This document shows, piece by piece, positions 1 through 5,841 of a stretch of 7,553 nt of DNA (its first letter is position 1; every line of letters starts with the position of its first letter). Origin of the DNA: a bacterium HR12 (GTDB taxonomy: Bacteria > Actinomycetota > UBA4738 > HRBIN12). A model generated the notes under the pieces. The model was not told the DNA's origin. It did no database searches and saw nothing but the letters and a program-made list of their open reading frames with translations. The position numbers were made by a program, and so were the translations under genes. The stretch is taken from positions 1 through 7,553 of the forward strand of contig BEHO01000046.1 in assembly GCA_002898915.1 (NCBI GenBank). Reading direction: 5' to 3'.

Positions 1-263
1 AGGAGGAGCTCGGACGGATCGCGGCGGAGCTCGAGACGCTCCGCGCCCGCCGCGCGGCCCTCGCCGCCGAGCTCGACCCGGAGCTCCTCGAGCTCTACGA
101 CGACCTGCGGAGCAAGAAGGACGGGATCGGGGCGGCGGCGTTGGTGGACGGCGTCTGCCAGGCGTGTCACGAGAAGCTCTCCGCCCTCGAGCTCGACCGC
201 CTCAAGCACACCGAGGGCGTCGGGAGGTGCGAGCACTGCCGCCGGATCCTCGTGCTCGCCTGA
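1..263 (+). CDS. C4-type zinc-ribbon protein (DUF164-like), 3' end only
   Basis: This is the C-terminal 86 residues of a gene that begins before the window; the frame is read from base 3 and stops at TGA 261-263. The visible part starts with a Glu/Leu/Arg-rich helical stretch (about residues 1-30) that looks like the end of a coiled coil. It closes with two zinc knuckles, CQAC (cysteines at 156 and 165) and CEHC (228 and 237), followed by the short tail RRILVLA. A long N-terminal coiled coil plus a C-terminal C4 ribbon is the layout of the DUF164/zf-RING_7 family, whose biochemical role is poorly defined; nucleic-acid or protein binding is usually proposed. Its position just upstream of an RNase H gene matches the mycobacterial pair Rv2229c-Rv2228c, which supports the call. 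The N-terminal part cannot be judged. Confidence 0.88.
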   Translation, partial: EELGRIAAELETLRARRAALAAELDPELLELYDDLRSKKDGIGAAALVDGVCQACHEKLSALELDRLKHTEGVGRCEHCRRILVLA

Positions 264-265
264 TC

Positions 266-718
266 GTGCACTGCGACGGCGCCGCCCGGGGCAACCCGGG
301 GCCGGCCGGGATCGGCGTCGTGATCGCCGACGCGGAGGGGCGGGTCCTGGACGAGATCGCGCTCGGGGTCGGCGTGGCCACGAACAACCAGGCCGAGTAC
401 ACCGCGGCCATCGAGGGGCTCCGGCGGGCTCGGGAGCTCGGCGCCCGCCAGGTCGTCCTGCGATCGGACAGCCGCCTCCTGATCGAGCAGCTGGAGGGGC
501 GCTTCCGGGTGAAGAACCCGGCGCTGCAGCGTCTGCACCGCAAGGTCCGCGAGCTCGCCGGGTCCTTCGACCGCGTGACCTACGAGCACGTGCCCCGCGA
601 GCTGAACCGGGCGGCCGACCGCCTGGCCAACCGGGGGGTCGACGCGATGCTCGCCGCGGGTGAGCTCAGCCGGCCGTCGGGCCCGCGTCCATGGGAGGAG
701 GCGGCGGGACCGAGCTGA
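266..718 (+). CDS. RNase HI-family ribonuclease, stand-alone
   Basis: A predicted cytoplasmic nuclease of the RNase H fold, about 150 residues, that would cut the RNA strand of RNA-DNA hybrids. The four acidic metal ligands are present: D4 in CDGAARGNPGPAG, E44 in NNQAEYTAA, D68 in RSDSRLL and D118 in NRAADRLAN. The start is uncertain. GTG 266 gives a protein beginning just before the first catalytic Asp, and CTG 260, overlapping the upstream TGA, would add two residues. A GTG at 164 is open but would add 34 residues encoded out of frame inside the zinc-ribbon gene, with an Arg/Pro-rich, non-RNase-H composition. No Shine-Dalgarno sequence is visible, so translation is probably coupled to the upstream gene two bases away. 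Mycobacterial and streptomycete homologues carry an extra C-terminal phosphatase domain. Here only about 32 low-complexity residues follow D118. The 3' end overlaps the opposing lipoprotein gene by 53 bases. Confidence 0.87.
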   Translation: MHCDGAARGNPGPAGIGVVIADAEGRVLDEIALGVGVATNNQAEYTAAIEGLRRARELGARQVVLRSDSRLLIEQLEGRFRVKNPALQRLHRKVRELAGSFDRVTYEHVPRELNRAADRLANRGVDAMLAAGELSRPSGPRPWEEAAGPS

Positions 719-1586
719 CGAGGTCCTCCAGGGGGAACGAGAAGCGGAGCGGCCGGCCGTCGTGCCAGAACGTGAGGACGAGGGAGCGGCCCTCAGCCGA
801 GTCCTGCTGGGGGAAGGCGAGGAGGGCCTGGGTCCCGCGGTCCGGTGGGAGGGGGACGTCGAGCGCCAGGGACGGGACGCCCTCGTACCGCTCGAAGGAG
901 CCGTCGATCCGCTCGACGTAGAGGCCGGTGGCGTCGGGGTCGAGCCGGATCGGCCGGCGCGAGCGGTTCTCGATCACCAGGTTGAACTGCCACTGCGGCG
1001 GGAACATGAACAGGGAATCGAGGCGGACCGAGACGCCCCCCTCGGCGCGGACCTCGTCGCGGAAGAGCTGGATGCCGTCGGTCATCGGCATCCCGTCGCG
1101 GGTGAAGTCGATGATCCGCCAGTCGCCGGGCCGGACGCTCGCGAGCGTGACCGGGCCGTCGAGGATCCGCGCTCGTTCGAAGGGGTCGCCCTCGTCGGGG
1201 GCGAAGGTGAACCGGACCGTGGCGCCGAGGGCGACCCGGGCGCCCACGGCTCCCGCGAGCGGCTCCGTCCCGAGGAAGCGCACGTGCCGGAGCTCGACCC
1301 GTCCCACGATCCCGCCCGGGAACTGGGCCTGCCGCACCCCCAGCCAGGTCGCCCACCGCTGGAGCTCCGGCCCGTCGACGAGCCGGGCGAGGGCGGCGCC
1401 GCCGTCGAGCGGGCTGGCCGCGTAGGCGTGGACGAACCCGAGGACGGTCTCCCGTGCGGAGGCGTCGATGAGCGCGGGCGCGGGAGACACCTGTTCCAGG
1501 GCGAGGGGCGCGATGGGTCCGACCGGCGCGCGGGCGCAGCCCCCGAGCGCGAGGACGACCGCCGCGAGCGCGAGGTGCCGCCGCAT
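666..1586 (-). CDS. Predicted lipoprotein of unknown function
   Basis: A 306-residue protein that I do not recognise by family. It begins MRRHLALAAVVLALGGC, a short lipoprotein signal: two Arg, a hydrophobic core (residues 5-14) and lipobox LGGC with C17 as the predicted acylated cysteine. It should therefore be anchored on the outer face of the cytoplasmic membrane. Residues 45-175 (FVHAYAASP... DWRIIDFTRDGMP) have the mixed alpha/beta look of an NTF2/SnoaL-like domain. Residues 185-290 (FNLVIENRSRRPIRL..., LVLTFWHDGRPLRFSF) look like a beta-sandwich of the kind found in DUF4352-type lipoproteins. Both assignments are impressions, not motif matches. The tail is Pro-rich (five consecutive Pro at 294-298). 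The ATG at 1586 is chosen because it places the lipobox correctly; longer versions would run through rnpB. No Shine-Dalgarno sequence precedes it, so it may be leaderless. Confidence 0.75.
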   Translation of the reverse strand: MRRHLALAAVVLALGGCARAPVGPIAPLALEQVSPAPALIDASARETVLGFVHAYAASPLDGGAALARLVDGPELQRWATWLGVRQAQFPGGIVGRVELRHVRFLGTEPLAGAVGARVALGATVRFTFAPDEGDPFERARILDGPVTLASVRPGDWRIIDFTRDGMPMTDGIQLFRDEVRAEGGVSVRLDSLFMFPPQWQFNLVIENRSRRPIRLDPDATGLYVERIDGSFERYEGVPSLALDVPLPPDRGTQALLAFPQQDSAEGRSLVLTFWHDGRPLRFSFPLEDLVSSVPPPPPMDAGPTAG

Positions 1587-1597
1587 GGATGGGGCCG

Positions 1598-1603
1598 ATG
1601 ATA
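1598..1603 (-). promoter_or_regulatory. Candidate -10 box (TATCAT) of the lipoprotein gene
   Basis: TATCAT on the minus strand ends 11 bases before the ATG at 1586. A start site 6-7 bases downstream would leave a leader of about 5 bases without a ribosome binding site, i.e. an almost leaderless mRNA. No recognisable -35 box is seen. The box lies within the short gap shared with the divergent rnpB promoter. Confidence 0.35.
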
Positions 1604-1610
1604 CGCGGCC

Positions 1611-1616
1611 TATACT
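1611..1616 (+). promoter_or_regulatory. -10 box (TATACT) of rnpB
   Basis: TATACT ends at 1616, and the 5' strand of RNase P helix P1 begins at about 1620-1623, the distance expected between a sigma-70-type -10 box and the first transcribed base. No convincing TTGACA-like -35 box is present 16-18 bases upstream, where the sequence is G-rich. The position relative to the conserved RNA makes the call fairly firm. Confidence 0.6.
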
Positions 1617-1619
1617 CTC

Positions 1620-2045
1620 CGCAGGGAGTCGGCCGGGCGGCCGCGGTCGGCCTTCGGGCCGGTCGAGGAAAGTCCGGGCTCCACAGGGCAGGGTGCTGGG
1701 GAAACCCAGGCGGGGGCGACCTCGCGGAAAGCGCCACAGAGAACAGACCGCCCGCGCGGGCGACCGCGCGAGCAAGGGTGAAACGGTGAGGTAAGAGCTC
1801 ACCAGCGGACCGGGTGACCGGTCCGGCTCGGCAAGCCCCACCCGGAGCAAGGCCAAGCAGGGAGCGCAGCCGGCATCGCCGGCGGGAGGGTGGCCCGCCC
1901 GAGCTCCCGGGTAGGCCGCACGTGCCGCGTCCTCCGGGACGCGCCGGGGCGCCGACGCGACCTCGGTCGCGGGCGCTCAGAGAGATGGCCGCCGCCGACC
2001 CGCGAGGGTCGGTACAGAACCCGGCTTACAGGCCGACTCCCTGCG
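1620..2045 (+). ncRNA. rnpB: RNase P RNA, bacterial type A
   Basis: Catalytic RNA of ribonuclease P, which matures tRNA 5' ends together with the RnpA protein. All the conserved cores are in order: GAGGAAAGTCCGGGCTCCAC (from 1665), ACAGAGAACAGACCGCC (1736-1752), AAGGGTGAAACGGTGAGG followed by TAAGAGCTCACC (1774-1803), CCACCCGGAGCAAGGCCAAG (from 1838), AGAGAGATGG (1979-1988) and ACAGAACCCGGCTTACAGGCC (2014-2034). The ends pair exactly: 1620-1634 is complementary to 2031-2045 over 15 bases (helix P1). Internal hairpins include CTGGG-GAAA-CCCAG (1696-1709) and CCGACCC-GCGA-GGGTCGG (1995-2012), both with GNRA loops. The latter is probably the P19 hairpin present in some bacterial RNAs. The tRNA-binding loop L15 has GGC at 1830-1832 where E. 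coli has GGU. About 426 bases is normal for type A in high-GC Gram-positives. The 3' end overlaps the end of lipA on the other strand. Confidence 0.96.
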
Positions 2046-2979
2046 CTTCCCGCGCCCGCCGCAGCTGGCGGCCGGCGTGGTAGCTCGAGCGGACGAGCGG
2101 GCCGGCCTCGACGTGGGCGATCCCCATCGCCTCGCCGGCCCGCTTCAGCTCGGCGAACTCGTCGGGGTGCACGAAGCGGTCGACCGGCAGGTGGTGGGGC
2201 GTCGGGCGCAGGTACTGTCCGATCGTGACGATCTCGCACCCAGCCTCGGCCAGGTCGCGGAGGGCCTCCAGGAGCTCCTCGGGGCGCTCGCCCATGCCCA
2301 CGATGAGGTTCGACTTCGTCACCTGGCCGGGGCGGTACCGCTTGGCGAACCGCAGGACCTCCAGGGACCGGTCGTAGCCGAAGGCCGGTCGGATCCGCGG
2401 GTGGAGGCGGCGGACGGTCTCCAGGTTGTGGGCGAAGACGTCGGGCCCCGCGTCGAGCACGGTCGCGATGTCGCGCTCGCCCCCCTTGAAGTCGCTGGGG
2501 AGGACCTCGACCCCGCAACCCGGGACGGCCTCGCGGATCGCGCGGATCGCGGCGGCCCAGATCCGCGCGCCGCCGTCGGGGAGGTCGTCGCGGGCGACGC
2601 CGGTGAGGACCGCGTAGCGGAGGCCCATGGCCCGGACCGCCTCGGCGATCCGCCTCGGCTCGTCCTCGTCCACGGGCCCCGGCTTGGCCGTCATCACGTC
2701 GCAGAAGCCGCACCGGCGGGTGCACCGGTCGCCGAGGATGAGGAAGGTGGCCTCGCGCTCCTCCCAGCACTCCGAGAGGTTCGGGCAGGAGGCCTCCTCG
2801 CACACCGTGTGCAGGCGACCCTCGCGGACGATGCGACGCACCTCCGCCAGGTTGGGGCCGGTGCGCAGGCGGACCTTGAGCCAGGGCGGCTTGCGCTCCG
2901 TCGAGGGTGTCGAGGGCTGCCCGTTCACGCCCACGATCGGCAGGTACAGGCGGCGGCCGTGCGGGTTGTGATCGAGCAC
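2026..2979 (-). CDS. lipA: Lipoyl synthase (radical SAM)
   Basis: A 317-residue enzyme that inserts two sulfur atoms into octanoyl groups on lipoyl domains, giving the lipoyl cofactor of 2-oxoacid dehydrogenase E2 proteins and GcvH. Auxiliary-cluster cysteines are C60, C65 and C71 (CEEASCPNLSEC). The radical-SAM cluster is C86, C90 and C93 (CTRRCGFC). The C-terminal RSSY motif (297-300), which supplies the serine ligand to the auxiliary cluster, is intact. GVARDDLPDGGA and LVRSSYHAG resemble actinobacterial LipA, and the length is typical. The start is GTG 2979, nine bases after the kinase stop, without a Shine-Dalgarno sequence; the N-terminal residues before ERKPPWLK are poorly conserved in the family, so the exact start is less certain. 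The stop TAA and the codons for the last residues QGVGL lie inside the rnpB 3' strand. lipB is not in the window. Confidence 0.96.
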   Translation of the reverse strand: MLDHNPHGRRLYLPIVGVNGQPSTPSTERKPPWLKVRLRTGPNLAEVRRIVREGRLHTVCEEASCPNLSECWEEREATFLILGDRCTRRCGFCDVMTAKPGPVDEDEPRRIAEAVRAMGLRYAVLTGVARDDLPDGGARIWAAAIRAIREAVPGCGVEVLPSDFKGGERDIATVLDAGPDVFAHNLETVRRLHPRIRPAFGYDRSLEVLRFAKRYRPGQVTKSNLIVGMGERPEELLEALRDLAEAGCEIVTIGQYLRPTPHHLPVDRFVHPDEFAELKRAGEAMGIAHVEAGPLVRSSYHAGRQLRRAREAQGVGL

Positions 2980-2985
2980 GGGTCG

Positions 2986-2991
2986 AGTCTA
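2986..2991 (-). promoter_or_regulatory. Possible -10 box (TAGACT) for leaderless lipA
   Basis: TAGACT on the minus strand contains the kinase stop codon TAG and ends six bases before the lipA GTG. Transcription starting 6-7 bases downstream would begin at the GTG itself. The octamer TAGACTCG recurs upstream of bkdA (6877-6884). There is no visible -35 box, and the motif is short, so this is tentative. The alternative is co-transcription with the kinase gene. Confidence 0.3.
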
Positions 2992-4797
2992 TCGGGCCCC
3001 GGGGATGCGCAGGGTCTCGAGGCTGGACGGCGCGGCGGGGCGGGCCGGGAGGAACACGCGGAACGAGGCCCCGCCGCCCTCGCGGTCCTGCACCCAGGCG
3101 CGCCCGCCGTGGAGCTCGGCGAACATCGCGACCAGCGAGAGCCCGATCCCCGTCCCCGGCGCGTGGGGGGAGGCCGTCGGCCCCTGGCGGAACGGCCGGA
3201 AGATCTCCTCGCGGAGCTCCGGTGGGACGCCGGGTCCGTCGTCCTCCACGGCGATCACGACGCCGTCGCCCTCGGCGGTGACCCGGACCCAGATCCGGGC
3301 GTCCGGCGTCGTGTGGCGCGCGGCGTTCGCGAGCAGGTTCTCCACGATCCGCTCGACCTTGGCGGGGTCGACCTCGGCCACGACCGGCTCGAGCTGGAGC
3401 GAGACGGCGCGCTCGCCGAGGGCGTCCAGGCTCTCGACGGTGCGGCCGACGAGGGCGCCGACGTCGGTGACCCGGTACACCGGGGCGACGATGCCCCGGT
3501 TCAGCCGGTCGATGTCGAGGAGGTCCGTGAGGAGCCGGTCGAGCTTGCGGGCGTTCGCCGTGAGCCGCGCGAGCAGGTCGGCCCGCTCCTCGTCGGGGAG
3601 CGGGGTCTGCTCCAGGGTCACCGCGAGACCGAGGATCGAGGTGAGCGGGCTGCGGAGCTCGTGGGAGACGGCGGCCAGGAACGTGTTCTTCATCTCGTCC
3701 AGCGCCCGGAGGCGCTCCGCCGCCTCGCGCTCGCGCCGCTCGCTCTCCCGCAGGGCCTCCTCGGCCAGCTTGCGCTCGGTGATGTCGTACATCACGCCCT
3801 GGTACAGACGCGGCGTGTCGCGGTTCCCGGAGACGGGCGCGGCCTCGTCCCGGATCCAGAGCCAGCGACCGTCGCGGGCCCGGACCCGGTACTCGGCCCG
3901 GAAGGGAGCGCGCGTGCGCACCGCGAGGTCCCACGCCTCGAGCACCGGCCCGCGGTCCTCCTCGTGGATCCGCTCGTGCCAGAGCATCGGGTTGGCCAGC
4001 CACTCCTCGGGCGTGTAGCCGAGGAGGTGCTGGATCTGGGGGCTCACGAAGGGGGCCGGGGCGGCGCCCGGCGCCACCGAAGGATCCCAGGTGTACGTGA
4101 CCGCCGGGACCTGCTCCACGAGGGCGCGGTAGCGGGCCTCGGTCTCGCGGACCGCCTCCTCCGCCCGCTTCCGCTCCGTGATGTCGTACAGGAACCCCTG
4201 GATCAGCACGGGGCGACCGCGACGGTCCCGCTCGACGACCACCGCCTCGTCCCGCACCCAGATCTCGGACCCATCCTTGCGGAGGAACCGGTACTCGGCG
4301 GCGAGCGGCTCGCCGGCGCCCTCGGCGCGGTGGGCGGCCTCGATGACGCGGTCCCGGTCCTCCTGGTGGATCCGTCGCCGCCAGAGCCTCGGATCCGCGC
4401 GCCACTCCTCGCGGGTGAAGCCCAGGATCCGCTCCACCTGCGGGCTCACGTAGCGGACCGCCCCGGGCCCCGCCCGGGTGGTCGGGCCACGCGTGTAGAG
4501 CACGGCGGGCATGTGCTCGATGAGGGCGCGGTAGCGGGTCTCGGCGTCCCATCGGGCCCGCTGCTCCCGGCGCTCGAAGAGCCAGCGGCGGGTGGCGAAG
4601 GCGGCGAGCCCGGCGGTGGCGAGGAGGAGCCCGAAGACGACCTCGTCCTCCGCGGCGCCGAGACGGCGGTGCGCGGCCCCGATGAGCTCCTCGAGCAGGT
4701 GGAGGCGTGAGGCGAGCCCGAGCAGGACGGCGAGGATCGCCGAGATCGCCAGGAGGTCCCGCAGGCCCCCACCGTTGCGCGGTCGTGGCTCGCTCAT
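2989..4797 (-). CDS. Membrane-anchored histidine kinase with two PAS domains
   Basis: A 602-residue sensor kinase. Two hydrophobic segments (about 14-32 and 52-68) form a short hairpin anchor with little periplasmic sequence. Two related PAS-PAC units follow, at about 85-210 and 220-343, each running from RYRAL(I/V)E through VSPQ, an (R/H)IH(Q/E)ED motif and DITERK. The kinase core has H-box H379 (AVSHELRSPL), N-box ENLLANAARH (486-495), G1 box DDGPG (519-523), FRPF (533-536) and G2 box GTGIGLSL (548-555), so it should be active. With no large extracytoplasmic domain, it probably senses cytosolic or membrane cues through PAS ligands. No response regulator is adjacent. The ATG at 4797 is the only start near the 5' end; a GGAGG (4811-4815) lies 13 bases upstream, longer than ideal. 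It follows bkdB after 57 bases and precedes lipA by nine, so it is probably in their operon. Confidence 0.92.
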   Translation of the reverse strand: MSEPRPRNGGGLRDLLAISAILAVLLGLASRLHLLEELIGAAHRRLGAAEDEVVFGLLLATAGLAAFATRRWLFERREQRARWDAETRYRALIEHMPAVLYTRGPTTRAGPGAVRYVSPQVERILGFTREEWRADPRLWRRRIHQEDRDRVIEAAHRAEGAGEPLAAEYRFLRKDGSEIWVRDEAVVVERDRRGRPVLIQGFLYDITERKRAEEAVRETEARYRALVEQVPAVTYTWDPSVAPGAAPAPFVSPQIQHLLGYTPEEWLANPMLWHERIHEEDRGPVLEAWDLAVRTRAPFRAEYRVRARDGRWLWIRDEAAPVSGNRDTPRLYQGVMYDITERKLAEEALRESERREREAAERLRALDEMKNTFLAAVSHELRSPLTSILGLAVTLEQTPLPDEERADLLARLTANARKLDRLLTDLLDIDRLNRGIVAPVYRVTDVGALVGRTVESLDALGERAVSLQLEPVVAEVDPAKVERIVENLLANAARHTTPDARIWVRVTAEGDGVVIAVEDDGPGVPPELREEIFRPFRQGPTASPHAPGTGIGLSLVAMFAELHGGRAWVQDREGGGASFRVFLPARPAAPSSLETLRIPGAR

Positions 4798-4854
4798 CGG
4801 TCGTCCCCCACCTCCCCCATCATCGGCTCGACCCGGGGGATGCTCAAGGCTCGC

Positions 4855-5841
4855 TCAGAACCGGGCGAGCTCCAGCATCCGCGCGGCGATGAGGTCGACG
4901 TCGGGCAGGAAGGCGTGCTCGAGGTTGGTGGCGAAGCCCATCGCCGGGACGTCGGGTCCGCCGATCCGCACGAGCGGCCCGTCCAGGTCGAACAGGGCCT
5001 CCTCGGCGATGGTGGCGACGATCTCGGCGCCGGCGCCGTAGGTGCGGTTGTCCTCGTAGACGACCATCGCCTTGCCGGTCTTGCGGACGGAGGCGAGGAT
5101 CGTCTCCCGGTCGAGCGGGTTCAGCGTCCGGACGTCCACGACCTCGACGGAGATCCCGTGCTCGCGCTCCAGGCGCGCGGCGGCCTCCAGGCAGTGGTGG
5201 AGCATGAGCCCGTAGGAGATCGCCGTGAGGTCCGTCCCCTCGCGCTTCACGTCCGCGGGGCCGATGGGGACCGCGTAGGGCTCGTCGGGGACCTCGCCCG
5301 AGATGAGGCGGTAGGTCCGCTTGTGCTCCAGGAACAGGACCGGGTCCGGGTCGGCGATGGCGGCCCGGAGCATCCCGGCGGCGTCGTAGGGGGTGGAGGG
5401 GACCACGACCTTGAGTCCCGGCACGTGGGCGAAGAACGCCTCCACCGACTGCGAGTGGTACAGGGCGCCGTGGACGCCGCCGCCCCACGGGGCGCGCACC
5501 ACCATCGGCAGGCCGAAGTCGCCGTTGGACCGGTAGCGCATCCGGGCGACCTCGCTCACCATCTGGTCGAAGGCCGGGTGGATGAAGTCGGCGAACTCGA
5601 TCTCGGCCACGGGGAGCAGGCCGTGGAGGGCCATCCCCACCGCGATGCCGACGATGGCGCCCTCGGCGAGGGGGGTGTCGATCACGCGCGCCTCGCCGAA
5701 CTCCTCCAGGAACCCCTGGGTCACCCGGAACACGCCGCCGCGAGCTCCCACGTCCTCGCCGAGGACGACGACGCGGTCGTCGGCGGCCATGGCGTCGTGG
5801 AGGGCGTCGTGGATCGCGGTGACGACGTTCTTCTCGGTCAC
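4855..5841 (-). CDS. bkdB: Branched-chain 2-oxoacid dehydrogenase E1 beta subunit
   Basis: A 328-residue beta subunit of the thiamine-diphosphate E1 heterotetramer that decarboxylates 2-oxoisovalerate and related acids and acylates the lipoyl arm of E2. The catalytic-site Glu is E60 (PLAEGAIVG), and the region GALYHSQSVEAFF (H129) is conserved. FLEHKRTYRLISGEVP and ADVKREGTD closely resemble Bacillus BkdAB, which favours the branched-chain enzyme over pyruvate dehydrogenase E1 beta; acetoin dehydrogenase is the other alternative. The start is GTG 5841, whose bases overlap the bkdA stop (GTGA), and no Shine-Dalgarno sequence is evident, so translation is coupled to bkdA. This would give the subunits in equal amounts. 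The usual next gene, E2 acyltransferase (bkdC), is absent; a histidine kinase gene follows instead. Confidence 0.93.
   Translation of the reverse strand: MTEKNVVTAIHDALHDAMAADDRVVVLGEDVGARGGVFRVTQGFLEEFGEARVIDTPLAEGAIVGIAVGMALHGLLPVAEIEFADFIHPAFDQMVSEVARMRYRSNGDFGLPMVVRAPWGGGVHGALYHSQSVEAFFAHVPGLKVVVPSTPYDAAGMLRAAIADPDPVLFLEHKRTYRLISGEVPDEPYAVPIGPADVKREGTDLTAISYGLMLHHCLEAAARLEREHGISVEVVDVRTLNPLDRETILASVRKTGKAMVVYEDNRTYGAGAEIVATIAEEALFDLDGPLVRIGGPDVPAMGFATNLEHAFLPDVDLIAARMLELARF

Noticed and set aside
164..265. Upstream GTG start at 164 for the RNase H gene
   Set aside because: The added 34 residues come from the second half of the zinc-ribbon coding sequence in another frame and do not resemble the RNase H N-terminus.
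660..1601. A 313-codon plus-strand frame opposite the lipoprotein gene, and a similar one at 4840-6099 opposite bkdB
   Set aside because: Both are antisense shadows without family motifs. The opposite strands carry a signal peptide with lipobox and a conserved enzyme respectively.
1587..1856. N-terminal extension of the lipoprotein frame to 1856
   Set aside because: It would be coded antisense to the conserved core of rnpB and would bury the lipoprotein signal peptide inside the protein.
2056..2071. Hairpin CCGCC-GCAGCT-GGCGG as a terminator for rnpB
   Set aside because: The stem is only five base pairs, there is no following T-run, and it lies within the lipA coding sequence. Such short GC repeats are expected by chance at this base composition.
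1799..4552. A 917-codon minus-strand open frame overlapping lipA, the kinase gene and part of rnpB
   Set aside because: It is out of frame with the motif-bearing proteins, extends into rnpB and is Arg/Pro/Gly low-complexity sequence.
2077..4710. An 877-codon open frame on the plus strand across lipA and the kinase gene
   Set aside because: It is the antisense of two clearly conserved genes. Its composition (Gly/Arg/Val/Asp-rich, no motifs) is the usual by-product of high G+C at third codon positions.
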